DNA of 60,488 nucleotides from Candidatus Dormiibacterota bacterium. Lineage in GTDB: Bacteria; Vulcanimicrobiota; Vulcanimicrobiia; Vulcanimicrobiales; Vulcanimicrobiaceae. The stretch covers positions 1 to 60,488 of the forward strand of contig DATKRS010000016.1 of assembly GCA_035532035.1 (NCBI GenBank), read 5' to 3'. Positions 34,078 through 42,762 of the stretch are shown here, one piece after another. Numbering within the stretch: position 1 is the first letter of the stretch; each line of letters starts with the position of its first letter. The notes under the pieces are model-generated. The model saw nothing but the letters and a program-made list of their open reading frames with translations. It was not told the DNA's origin and searched no databases. The translations under genes were made by a program, and so were the position numbers.

Positions 34078-35658
34078 ATGTCGTCACTCTACCTCGGGAT
34101 TCTGTACGGTCTCGTCGCCGTTGGCTTCGTATTCATCGTCCTCTTCATCATGCGCGGACGCGTGAAACCGCTGGAGCGGATCTTAGCCGAAGGCAGCGAC
34201 TCGGAACACGGCCTCAAGCGTTCGCTCGGGCCCTGGGCCCTGACCGCGATGGGGATCGGCGCGATCATCGGCACCGGCATCTTCGTTCTCACGGGCGTAG
34301 CCTCGGCCACGCGGGCCGGTCCGTCGATCACGTTCTCGTTCGTCGTGGCCGGCGTCGTCAGCGCGCTCGCGGCACTCTGCTACGCCGAGGTCTCCAGCAA
34401 GATTCCGATCTCGGGCAGCGCGTACACCTACACGTACGCGACGCTCGGTGAGTTTCTCGCGTGGATCATCGGTTGGGATCTCGTACTCGAATATGCGCTC
34501 GGCGCGGCCACGGTCAGTATTGGGTGGTCGGGCTACTTCGCGAACATCATGCACCAGTGGGGAATCCCGATTTCGCCGCTGTGGGCGAACGGCCCACATT
34601 GGGGGCTTGCGGGTCAGGCCGGCGTTTCCGGATATGCGAATCTTCCCGCGGCGGCAATCATCCTCGTCATCACCGCGCTGCTCGCGAAGGGCACGCGCGA
34701 ATCCGGCACGGTGAACGCCATCATCGTGGCGGTCAAAGTGGCCATCGTGCTCTTCTTCATCGTGATCGGAGTCGGGCACATCAACCCCGCGAACTATCAT
34801 CTGCCACCCGGTGGGCTAGCAGGCATGGGGGGGTATTTCCCGTTCGGCTGGACTGGGATGCTCGGCGGCGCGGCATTCATCTTCTTCGCGTACATCGGAT
34901 TCGACGCCGTTTCGACGACCGCCGAGGAGGCGAAGAATCCCGGCAAAGACCTGCCCTTCGGCATCATCGTGAGCCTCGCGATTTGCACGATTCTCTATAT
35001 CATCGTCGTCGCGATCCTCAACGGTATGGTGCCGTTCTATAAACTCAACGTCGCCTTCCCGGTCGCCTTTGCGATGAACTACGTCGGCCTCGGCTGGGCG
35101 GGCGTCATCATCTCGCTCGGGGCGATCGCCGGTCTCACGACGGTATTGCTCGTCATGATGTTCGGTCAGAGTCGAATTTTTTACGCGATGTCCCGCGACG
35201 GTTTGATTCCGCCATCGTTCACGCGCATTCATCCAACATGGCGCACACCGATCTTCTCGACGGTTTTCTTCGGCATCTGCATCGCGGCGATCGCAGCCTT
35301 CACCCCAATCAACATCGTGGGTTCGCTCACGAACATGGGCACGCTCTCCGCGTTCATCCTCGTTTCGCTCGCGGTCCCGGTTCTGCGCAGGCGACACCCC
35401 GATCTGAAGGGCGCGTTCACGCTCCCGTTCGGGCCCTATCTGATCCCGGTTCTTTCCGCGGTGACTGCGCTCGGCCTGATCTATTACCTCAAGGTCGGTA
35501 ACCCGGTAGCGTGGGGATTCTTCCCAATCGTCTGGTTGTGGTTCCTCATCTGGCTTATCGCAGGGCTTCTCTTCTACTTTGTGTACGGCCGGCACAAGAG
35601 CACGGTCGCACTCTCCGAAGCGCAAGGGCTCGCAGTCCGGCAACCGCCCGTAAACTAG
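34078..35658 (+). CDS. APC-family amino acid permease (CAT-like)
   Basis: A 526-residue transporter of the amino acid-polyamine-organocation superfamily. After an extra N-terminal helix (about 5-25) comes the family signature GIGAIIGTGIFVLTGVA (TM1 unwound region), then the TM6 segment FIFFAYIGFDAVSTTAEEAKNP, characteristic of cationic amino acid transporters. It probably imports amino acids by proton symport. It meets hydantoinase A tail to tail, two bases apart, with both stop codons inside the palindrome CTAGTACTAG. Confidence 0.87.
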   Translation: MSSLYLGILYGLVAVGFVFIVLFIMRGRVKPLERILAEGSDSEHGLKRSLGPWALTAMGIGAIIGTGIFVLTGVASATRAGPSITFSFVVAGVVSALAALCYAEVSSKIPISGSAYTYTYATLGEFLAWIIGWDLVLEYALGAATVSIGWSGYFANIMHQWGIPISPLWANGPHWGLAGQAGVSGYANLPAAAIILVITALLAKGTRESGTVNAIIVAVKVAIVLFFIVIGVGHINPANYHLPPGGLAGMGGYFPFGWTGMLGGAAFIFFAYIGFDAVSTTAEEAKNPGKDLPFGIIVSLAICTILYIIVVAILNGMVPFYKLNVAFPVAFAMNYVGLGWAGVIISLGAIAGLTTVLLVMMFGQSRIFYAMSRDGLIPPSFTRIHPTWRTPIFSTVFFGICIAAIAAFTPINIVGSLTNMGTLSAFILVSLAVPVLRRRHPDLKGAFTLPFGPYLIPVLSAVTALGLIYYLKVGNPVAWGFFPIVWLWFLIWLIAGLLFYFVYGRHKSTVALSEAQGLAVRQPPVN

Positions 35659-35660
35659 TA

Positions 35661-37775
35661 CTAGGCGGCACGCGGCACGGCGAGAATCGCGACGAGGTCA
35701 TCGGCTTTACGACCGGTGACCTCTTCACGTGCGAGCGCGATCGCCTGATCGGCGCTCGCAAGGCCGCTGAAATCGGCAATGCGCGCGCCGTGCAGGAGGT
35801 AGAGCTCCGGAAGCGCGCGACCGACGTCGCCGAAGCTCGTAGCATCCTCGATTGACGAGCGCAGCTCCGTTTCGAGATCGCTGCAACGGGTACGCGTGAG
35901 ACGCGCGCCGCGCAACGAGAGACGAATGACGCCGCGCTCGTCGAGCACGCGAAGGTCGCGTCCGCTGCCGTACCCGGTCAGCGCGGGCGTGAGCTCGACC
36001 CGCGCGAGCGTGTCGGCCCGCGCGCGCAACGACGCGGCGGCCGCCGCGCGCACGTCGTTCTCACTTACCGCTTCGAGCGCAACCCCCTCGACGAGCGCCG
36101 TCGCTCCGGAGGCAGTTGCGCGAACGCGATTGCGCTGCGCGTCGATCTCGACGCTCACCTCCACGCGATCCGGCGCCGCTCCGGCTGCAATGACGCGATC
36201 GCTCGCCTCGCGGCGAAGCTGCGCGATCTCTTCAGGTGTGGGCTCCACGATCGTACGTTCCACCGAGTCGCGCACGAGCGCCAACGCCACGCCGATCGGC
36301 GACAGGACCTCGGCGTCCTTCGCGATGCGATGCGGCAGCTTCATCTGCTCGGCGACGAACGGCACGAGTGCCGCCGCGCCTCCTCCGCCGCCGACGAGCA
36401 CGACGATGGCGGGGTCGAGCCCGTAGTCGAGCACAAGCGCTTCGACGCACGCGCGCAGCTTGCGCCCGGCGATCTCCAGCGTTCTGCGCGCGAGCGCGTC
36501 CGCGCTACTTCCAAGCTCGCGAGCGAGCAACGCGAAGCCGAGCCGAGCCGCCTCGGCGTTCCCGCGTGCGAACGCGTGCTCGGGAACGTACCCGAGCACG
36601 TTGGCGGCGCATGTCGGCGTCAGCGCGATTCGCCCGCCGTCGTTTGCAACGAGCACTACGTAATCGGGTGGATCGCCCGGCGTCGGCGCGAGCCGCGATA
36701 CCCGCGCTCCCTCGAGTCGCTGCGGCGATACGAAGCTTGCGTACGCACACTCTGCGATGTGCGCGGAACGAGGTCCGACGTCGGTGATACCGTGCGCGTC
36801 GACGCGCAGCATGCTGCCGCCGGCAACGCCAATCGTGCGCACGTCGAGCGTTCGAAGCATCATGCGCCTGCCACCGATGCGCGCGGCACGCATCTGCGGG
36901 CGCCCGGCGCGTATGGCCGAGCAGTCGGCGCTCGTTCCCCCGACCTCGATGAAGATGCCGTCGCTCACCTGCTCGTAGAGCAGCGCTCCCGCCACGCCGG
37001 CGGCCGGGCCCGAGAGCAGCGTGTGAATGGGCCGCCGTTCGATCTCGCGCACGTCCATCACCCCGCCGTCGCTACGCATGACCATCAGCGGCGCGCGAAT
37101 GTCGGCTTTGCACACGGCCTGCGCCGTCGTGCGCGCCGTCTCCACCATGCGCGGAAGAATCGCCGCATTGAGCGCCGCCGTACGCGTGCGCGCTCGAAGA
37201 CCGTACGTCGAGCTGACGTCGTGACCGCTCGTCGCGAAGGTACCCCGCGTTCGCGCGTACTCAGCGGCGCGCTCTTCGGCGTCAGGGCGATCGACGCCGA
37301 AGGCCCGCGTCACGGCGATCGCCTCGACGCCTTGTGCGACGAGCGCGTCGACCGCAGCGCGCGCCGAGGCGTCGTCGCCCGCGCGAGCAAAGGCGATCCC
37401 CGGCGCGAAACGCACGCCCGGCGTCAGATCGAACGGTGGAATCTGCATCTGCGCGCGCGCAACCACGTTGAGCCGGTCGAGCAAGCCGACGATGCCGACG
37501 CGAGCGACGTCGCCTTCGAGCAGGGCGTTCGTCGCCTGCGTCGTGGAGTGCGCGATGAATGCCACGTCGCCCGACGCGATCTGGGCGCGTTCCAGCAGCC
37601 GCTCGATGCCCGCGACGATTCCTGCGGCAACGCCCTCGGCTGCGTGGTGCGTCGTCGGAACCTTGACGCTCGCAACGAGTCCGCGCGTCCCAGCGTCGAT
37701 CGCTACGACGTCGGTAAAGGTTCCACCGACGTCCACTCCGACGCGAAGTTTTCGCGGCGGTTTACTGGACTGCAT
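35661..37775 (-). CDS. hyuA: Hydantoinase/oxoprolinase subunit A
   Basis: A 704-residue ATP-dependent amidohydrolase A subunit. The N-terminal hydantoinase domain has RVGVDVGGTFTDVVAID; the actin-like hydantoinase A core has MVMRSDGGVMD, LLSGPAAGVAGALL and EVGGTSADCS, and VLVGGGGGAAALVPFVA near 545. The family opens hydantoin, 5-oxoproline or acetophenone-type substrates with ATP, usually with a B subunit (HyuB) that is not present in this window. ATG 37775 overlaps the transporter-PDZ gene by 14 bp, so uptake and hydrolysis may be linked. Confidence 0.88.
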   Translation of the reverse strand: MQSSKPPRKLRVGVDVGGTFTDVVAIDAGTRGLVASVKVPTTHHAAEGVAAGIVAGIERLLERAQIASGDVAFIAHSTTQATNALLEGDVARVGIVGLLDRLNVVARAQMQIPPFDLTPGVRFAPGIAFARAGDDASARAAVDALVAQGVEAIAVTRAFGVDRPDAEERAAEYARTRGTFATSGHDVSSTYGLRARTRTAALNAAILPRMVETARTTAQAVCKADIRAPLMVMRSDGGVMDVREIERRPIHTLLSGPAAGVAGALLYEQVSDGIFIEVGGTSADCSAIRAGRPQMRAARIGGRRMMLRTLDVRTIGVAGGSMLRVDAHGITDVGPRSAHIAECAYASFVSPQRLEGARVSRLAPTPGDPPDYVVLVANDGGRIALTPTCAANVLGYVPEHAFARGNAEAARLGFALLARELGSSADALARRTLEIAGRKLRACVEALVLDYGLDPAIVVLVGGGGGAAALVPFVAEQMKLPHRIAKDAEVLSPIGVALALVRDSVERTIVEPTPEEIAQLRREASDRVIAAGAAPDRVEVSVEIDAQRNRVRATASGATALVEGVALEAVSENDVRAAAAASLRARADTLARVELTPALTGYGSGRDLRVLDERGVIRLSLRGARLTRTRCSDLETELRSSIEDATSFGDVGRALPELYLLHGARIADFSGLASADQAIALAREEVTGRKADDLVAILAVPRAA

Positions 37776-39753
37776 CGGCGGAAAACCCGGTAAAAGGCGT
37801 CCCGAGCTGCACTTCCAGCGTCGCGCCGTTGCGAACGATCTCGAAGCTGTGCGGTTTGCCGTCGTATGCCCGTAACTGTGTTTGGTAGGTTCCGTACTCC
37901 CACCACGCCTCACCGTCGAGCTTCTCGATCACGTCACCGGTACGCAAGCCGGCAGCGTACGCAGGGCCGCCCGCACGCACGTATGCGCGCATGTTGCCGT
38001 CGTCGCTCTTGAAGAGGCTGTAGAAATACGTCGCTGGATCGCCCGGCGCGAACGCCACGCCGCGAGCGAAAAGGTTCGTCGAGCGCGCGGAGGCGCGGGC
38101 CGCCCACGCGAGGAGCCGTTGTGCGCCTTGCCGCGCCAGGAGACGGGCCTCGGCGTCGCTCGGCTGCGCAACGATCTCGTGATCGTGCCACTCTCCGACG
38201 ATCCACCCGCCGCAGTCCTCAAGCACCAGACCGACGTCGAGGTCGGTGCCTTCGATCAGCGCAAACCTGCTCGTCTCGGTGCGAACGTAGGCGGCGTACG
38301 GTTTGCGCACGCAGTCACCGGCATTCGGATCGCCCGTGAAGCGAAAAGGGCGTAATGCCGCATCGGCGCGTAGCATGGACACGACCGCATCGGCCGCGGC
38401 GCGTCCGGGCGGCGTTGCGTCGTCACCAACCGCGACGCGATATGCGGCGCTGCGCGGTGCCTCCATTCCGGGAAATGCGCTCTGCGCGAGCACGGGCGGC
38501 ACGAGCGAGGAAAAGACGCGAACGCCCAGCAGCGGCTGCGTCGCCACGACGACGGCGATCGTCGCCGCTACGGCGACCGCGACCTGTACCGGCAACGTTC
38601 GCTTCGTGATCGTCATGATCGGCACGCCGGTGAAGTTCGCGACCCAAACGTTCTGCGTGTTCGTCGGGTCGCACACGTTCTGCACCTGGACGACGGCCAT
38701 GACGGCAGCGACGAGAACGAGGGGCGGCACCGCGTGCGACGCCAAGAGCACGGTGAAGATCGCAATTCCTACCCCGAACGGGTTGAGCGGTCCGCGGTAC
38801 AGCACGAGGGGGCTCAGCAGCCCGAAGACGGCGACGTAGGCGATCGGATTGCGGATCCAGTCGCTCGCAACCAAGGGGTGGAGAGCTGCTGCAAACTGCG
38901 GTTCCTTCGTCGCCACGAGCAGCATGCCGATGCCCATGAAGAGAACGACCGCCGGTGCGACGTCTTCGACCCCGCGAATTGCCGCGGCGACGAGCGTCGA
39001 AACCGCTGCGCGCGGTCGCGTCACGAGAACGCCGTACAGTGCCGAGATCGCGAATGCCGGCGTGGCGTCGACGTGCAGCACGTAATATAGCACGATCGGC
39101 AGCATCGGCGTCACCAGCGACCACCACGGAACGCCGCGATCCTTTTCGGCTCGCGAGCCTTGTTGTGGGTCGGCAGAGCGCGTCGCCCACCCCGCATAGG
39201 CGCGTTCCCGGGCGAACGCGACGATCGCGTACCCGATCAGCGCCAACGCATCGATCGCGGCAAGCACCAACGCGTAGGTGACGAGCTGCTGCTCGGTAAC
39301 GCCGAAGAACGTCGTGTAGAACGTCCAGTTTGCGATGTTGAAGATGAAGCCGAGTGCAAACGCCATCAGGAAAAGCGTCGCAGCCGTCGCACGCGGTACG
39401 CCGGTCGTCATCATGATCGGCAGCACGATCGAACCGACCATGATAATGGCACCGAGCCCGTTCAGCGACGTGAAGAGTACGGCCACGACCGCGCATAGGA
39501 CGAGTGCGAAGGCGAAGGGACTCTCCCCTCCGTACTCGGCGGCGAGGTTGACGAGCGCTCGCGCGATCCCGGTGTCGAGCGTGACGCGACCGAGCAAGGC
39601 GCCGAAGATGACGGCGACGTAGGCTTTCGAGAGCGCGCTTGCGCCGTCAACGACGATGCCGCCGAGCGCAGCCGCCGGAACTCCCGCGCTGACGGCCATC
39701 GCGATTGCCATGAGCGGCACGGCGACGATCGCCGGCATTTTGCGCGCGTACAT
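37762..39753 (-). CDS. IT-superfamily-like transporter fused to a periplasmic PDZ domain
   Basis: At least 663 residues. The first 420 form a multi-helix transporter with a repeat-like re-entrant region (GLGAIIMVGSIVLPIMMTTG, and VCDPTNTQNVW in the second half), in the style of ion-transporter-superfamily carriers of organic anions. After a last helix (about 400-420) come some 240 non-membrane residues ending in a PDZ domain (AGGPAYAAGLRTGDVIEKLDG, about 590-660). A transporter with a PDZ tail is rare; the tail may recruit a substrate or partner. The first helix appears cut at ATG 39753: upstream codons continue it to a CTG at 39801 that overlaps the GH20 stop. Confidence 0.72.
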   Translation of the reverse strand: MYARKMPAIVAVPLMAIAMAVSAGVPAAALGGIVVDGASALSKAYVAVIFGALLGRVTLDTGIARALVNLAAEYGGESPFAFALVLCAVVAVLFTSLNGLGAIIMVGSIVLPIMMTTGVPRATAATLFLMAFALGFIFNIANWTFYTTFFGVTEQQLVTYALVLAAIDALALIGYAIVAFARERAYAGWATRSADPQQGSRAEKDRGVPWWSLVTPMLPIVLYYVLHVDATPAFAISALYGVLVTRPRAAVSTLVAAAIRGVEDVAPAVVLFMGIGMLLVATKEPQFAAALHPLVASDWIRNPIAYVAVFGLLSPLVLYRGPLNPFGVGIAIFTVLLASHAVPPLVLVAAVMAVVQVQNVCDPTNTQNVWVANFTGVPIMTITKRTLPVQVAVAVAATIAVVVATQPLLGVRVFSSLVPPVLAQSAFPGMEAPRSAAYRVAVGDDATPPGRAAADAVVSMLRADAALRPFRFTGDPNAGDCVRKPYAAYVRTETSRFALIEGTDLDVGLVLEDCGGWIVGEWHDHEIVAQPSDAEARLLARQGAQRLLAWAARASARSTNLFARGVAFAPGDPATYFYSLFKSDDGNMRAYVRAGGPAYAAGLRTGDVIEKLDGEAWWEYGTYQTQLRAYDGKPHSFEIVRNGATLEVQLGTPFTGFSADAVQ

Positions 39754-39797
39754 CAGTGCGGCAAAAACCGCAAAGACGACGAGAACGAGCGCCGCGC

Positions 39798-41732
39798 TCA
39801 GGGTTGCGTTCCGCCGCGAGGCAGTGCGATGACGTCGTCCAGCGGCGGGAGCGGCTGGTGCTGGAGAAAATTCTCACGCGTCACGCGCGCGAGCGCGTCG
39901 GCTCGCTCGATCGCGCGCCCGGCTGCAAGGTGATAGCGCTCGAGATTGCTCGCGAGGTGCGATGGTCTGCTCTCGTAGCGCCACGCTCGCTCGTAAAGCG
40001 GCGCCAGCTCTTCGAAGTCGTCGCGTAGCTCCCACATCCAATACGTGCTCCAGAGCAGGCTGCGAAACGATGGCGAGGCGTAGTCGTCTCGAACCTCGCG
40101 GCCGATCTGGTACTCGCGGGCGAGAACGTCGTACCGCCGAGCCGCCAGAAACATCACCGCAGCGGCGTTTGCGTGCAATGGAGGCCGATGCAGGAGCAGG
40201 TGCGTCTCGGCCCGCTCGACCTCGAGACGCACGGCGCGCAGATCGACGTGCGACAAACGATCCTGGAGAAATCGGTCGAACGGGTCGCCCCAGAAGAGCG
40301 CGTCGCTCGGGCCCGCATGCGCCGCGTTCAAGCGCGTGAGCGCGTCGCCGAGCTCGGCGACGTCGTCGCCGTATCGTGGGTCGTCGATGCCGAAGAACGC
40401 TGCGGGAAAATCGCGCCGGAACCGGGCAGGATCACTGTCGCGCCGCTCCCACGCGGCGCTCGCCGCGTACAGCACGGGATACCACGTCGCTTCGTAGAGC
40501 GTCTCGCCGTCATCGTGCCAAACGGTCTGGAAGAGGCCGAGCACGTGCGCGGCTTTCCCCTCGTCGATAAAACGGCGCTCGTTCGCGATCGCCGTCGCGA
40601 TGTCCGGATAGATCTCGTTCCAGTTGCTCGCCCCCGGAGCCACCATCTGTGCGAAGCCACCGCTCGCGATCAGGCGGATGTACTTTTCGAACGAGGGCTC
40701 GGCATCATAATGCCAGTTTACGATGACCGCCTTGCGCTCGATCATGCGCATGATCGACGGATCGTTCTCGATGCCGTCGTCCCAGAGCATGACGCGCGCT
40801 CCCGAGGGCGCGATGAGCCTCGCCATCGCGTTGACGTGATCCGCATAAACTCGTGACCGGCCGCCGTGCGTCGCGACGAACGCCGCCGTCGTGCCTTGGC
40901 CGAGCGTCGCGGTTTCGTCGGAGCCGATGTGAAAGAACGGCGGATGGGGAACGGCAGCAAGCTCCTGGCGGATGATGCGTGCGAGATACGCCGACGCTCG
41001 AGCCGACGCCGGAGAGAGCAAGAAGCCGTGCGGAAACTCCGCCGCACCGGCGTACCGTTCGATCTTCAGAGTGTTGTGCATGTGCGCGAAGGTCTGCTGC
41101 TCGGGGATCAGCGCCACGTGAAAGATGCGAGCGTAGCGCGCGAGCGCGCGTAGCTGCGCGGGGGTAATGCCGTCGAGCGGCGCCGGCAGCGGATCCGTTG
41201 GAGAGACGAAAACGTGCTCCATGTACGGCGAGTAGCCGTTCATCTTGAAGGCGGCGATCGTGCGAATGCGTTCCTCGAAGTAGCGCATCGTCGGCAGAGG
41301 CCCCCGCGAGACGTCGTCCGAGAGCACGCGCCAGCGTAACGCCGGGCGATCATCGATCCGCACGCACGGCACGCGCCAACCGCGAGCGGCACGCTCGGGC
41401 AACTGCGCGAGCGTCATCGCCGCATAAAACGCGCCGTCGCTTCCGGAGCTCCAGATGATCGCACCGCTGCGGCCGACCCACAGACGATACGCTTGCGCAG
41501 GCAGAGCCGCGTCGTGGCGAACCACGATGTCGGGCTCGCGCGCAACATGAAGCGTGCCTGCGCCGAGTGCGCTCCAGCGCTCGTCGATCTCGCGGCGCGC
41601 CCCGGCGTCGAAGCTCGCCGCGATGGCGTGCGGGGGCGGTGCGCTGCACGACGGCACGACGGATACCGACGATGGGCGTGGAAGCAGGTGGAGCGCGACG
41701 GCAAACGAGCCGAAGAGAAGCGCGCCGATCAC
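39798..41732 (-). CDS. GH20 beta-N-acetylhexosaminidase-like protein
   Basis: A 644-residue protein with a short hydrophobic N-terminus, a zincin-like accessory domain (about 40-130) and a TIM barrel. The catalytic pair of family GH20 is Asp272-Glu273 in FHIGSDET; HVALIPEQQTFAHM and VMLWDDGI are the other barrel blocks. It would cleave terminal GlcNAc or GalNAc by substrate-assisted catalysis, in the periplasm or at the inner membrane. It overlaps the small protein upstream by 4 bp (ATGA). It could feed the amino-sugar kinase and NanE 10 kb away. Confidence 0.85.
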   Translation of the reverse strand: MIGALLFGSFAVALHLLPRPSSVSVVPSCSAPPPHAIAASFDAGARREIDERWSALGAGTLHVAREPDIVVRHDAALPAQAYRLWVGRSGAIIWSSGSDGAFYAAMTLAQLPERAARGWRVPCVRIDDRPALRWRVLSDDVSRGPLPTMRYFEERIRTIAAFKMNGYSPYMEHVFVSPTDPLPAPLDGITPAQLRALARYARIFHVALIPEQQTFAHMHNTLKIERYAGAAEFPHGFLLSPASARASAYLARIIRQELAAVPHPPFFHIGSDETATLGQGTTAAFVATHGGRSRVYADHVNAMARLIAPSGARVMLWDDGIENDPSIMRMIERKAVIVNWHYDAEPSFEKYIRLIASGGFAQMVAPGASNWNEIYPDIATAIANERRFIDEGKAAHVLGLFQTVWHDDGETLYEATWYPVLYAASAAWERRDSDPARFRRDFPAAFFGIDDPRYGDDVAELGDALTRLNAAHAGPSDALFWGDPFDRFLQDRLSHVDLRAVRLEVERAETHLLLHRPPLHANAAAVMFLAARRYDVLAREYQIGREVRDDYASPSFRSLLWSTYWMWELRDDFEELAPLYERAWRYESRPSHLASNLERYHLAAGRAIERADALARVTRENFLQHQPLPPLDDVIALPRGGTQP

Positions 41733-42220
41733 GGCGCCGGAGCTCGTGCGCCCTCGAGCATCGCGCGATCTCGTTCGTCGAGCGCGCTTTGCACCTGGTT
41801 CAGCAACGCCTCCGCCTCCGCCGGCTCGATGCTCGCCGTGCGGTCGGCGAGTTCGACGAGAGCCGCATCGGCGCGCGTCACCCGTGCGACCGCCGCATCG
41901 TCTTTGGGCTCGCCCTCAAAACCGTGAAATGCCGCTTGATTTGCAAACTGCGTTCTCAAGATCAGCGCGTCGAGTTGCGACCGCGCGGCTTCGGAGAGCG
42001 CGATGCGCTGTTGCATGGCCGTCAAAGCCTCACCGGCATACGCTCGCACGAGTTCGTCGGTGTGCCGCCGGTCGTCGCTGCTTGCGTAACCGGGGAGCGC
42101 GGCAATTCGAGACCGCAGCACGCGTAGCGTATCGTCCATCCCTCTGGCTACGACGAGCGGTTGCTCGGGAACCTTCCGCCGCCCCGGGGGCCCGCGCGAG
42201 CCGGCGCGAAGCTGCGTCAT
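41729..42220 (-). CDS. Hypothetical helical protein
   Basis: A 163-residue protein of unknown family, strongly helical and charged, without signal peptide or membrane segment. The C-terminal half has heptad-like spacing and could form a coiled coil. The start at ATG 42220 is supported by GAAGG seven bases upstream; a second ATG at 42139 has its AGAGGG too close. It leads the operon GH20, transporter-PDZ, hyuA, and is divergent from the RskA-like gene with one base between start codons. Confidence 0.55.
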   Translation of the reverse strand: MTQLRAGSRGPPGRRKVPEQPLVVARGMDDTLRVLRSRIAALPGYASSDDRRHTDELVRAYAGEALTAMQQRIALSEAARSQLDALILRTQFANQAAFHGFEGEPKDDAAVARVTRADAALVELADRTASIEPAEAEALLNQVQSALDERDRAMLEGARAPAP

Positions 42221-42221
42221 C

Positions 42222-42752
42222 GTGAAGCCTTCCCTGCCTCCCTACGCGCGGCGACCGGTGTGGCCGGCGTACCTCGTGGCGGCTGTGTGTTTTGCGCTGG
42301 CAATCGTGTCGACGTTGAACAATCTCTCGCTCACCTCGCAACTCCGCCAGGTGCAAGCGCAGATCGAGCGATCCAGTCAGCGCTCGACGATGCTCGCGCG
42401 AACGCTTGCCGTCGAGCGCACCGCGCTTGCCGACCTGGAGAGTCCGCAAGCGCAGCGATACGGATCCGCGAACGGGCAGATCGTCGCGAGCAACGATCGC
42501 CTCTACCTCCTGCTGCGCAACCTTCCCATGCCGCCGCACGGGAGAGTCTATCAGGCGTGGACGCAGCAGCGAGGCGCGCGCGCGATGACGCCCTCCGTGA
42601 GATTCATCCCCGATCCTCACGGCATTACGGTGGTCGCGCTCGACCAAGCCGACGCAACGCATACGAGCGTGGTCGCGGTCAGCGTCGAGCCTGACTCCGG
42701 AAGCAAGGCGCCGACGAGCGCGCTCGTTCTCGACGTCACGCTTGGAGAGTGA
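42222..42752 (+). CDS. RskA-like anti-sigma domain membrane protein
   Basis: A 176-residue protein with one transmembrane helix (about 15-35), a short coiled coil and a C-terminal domain matching RskA: LLLRNLPMPPHGRVYQAW, then VVAVSVEPDSGSKAPTSALV, the VTVEP-GGS-PT signature of anti-sigma-K factors. The usual cytoplasmic zinc-finger half that binds the sigma factor is missing, and no sigma gene lies nearby. It may be a sensor remnant or bind another partner. Translation from GTG 42222. Confidence 0.72.
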   Translation: MKPSLPPYARRPVWPAYLVAAVCFALAIVSTLNNLSLTSQLRQVQAQIERSSQRSTMLARTLAVERTALADLESPQAQRYGSANGQIVASNDRLYLLLRNLPMPPHGRVYQAWTQQRGARAMTPSVRFIPDPHGITVVALDQADATHTSVVAVSVEPDSGSKAPTSALVLDVTLGE

Positions 42753-42762
42753 GGAGCCGCAC

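Noticed and set aside
36330-37793. 487-codon plus-strand frame opposite hyuA
   Set aside because: Composition typical of a codon shadow; the minus frame has all HyuA motifs.
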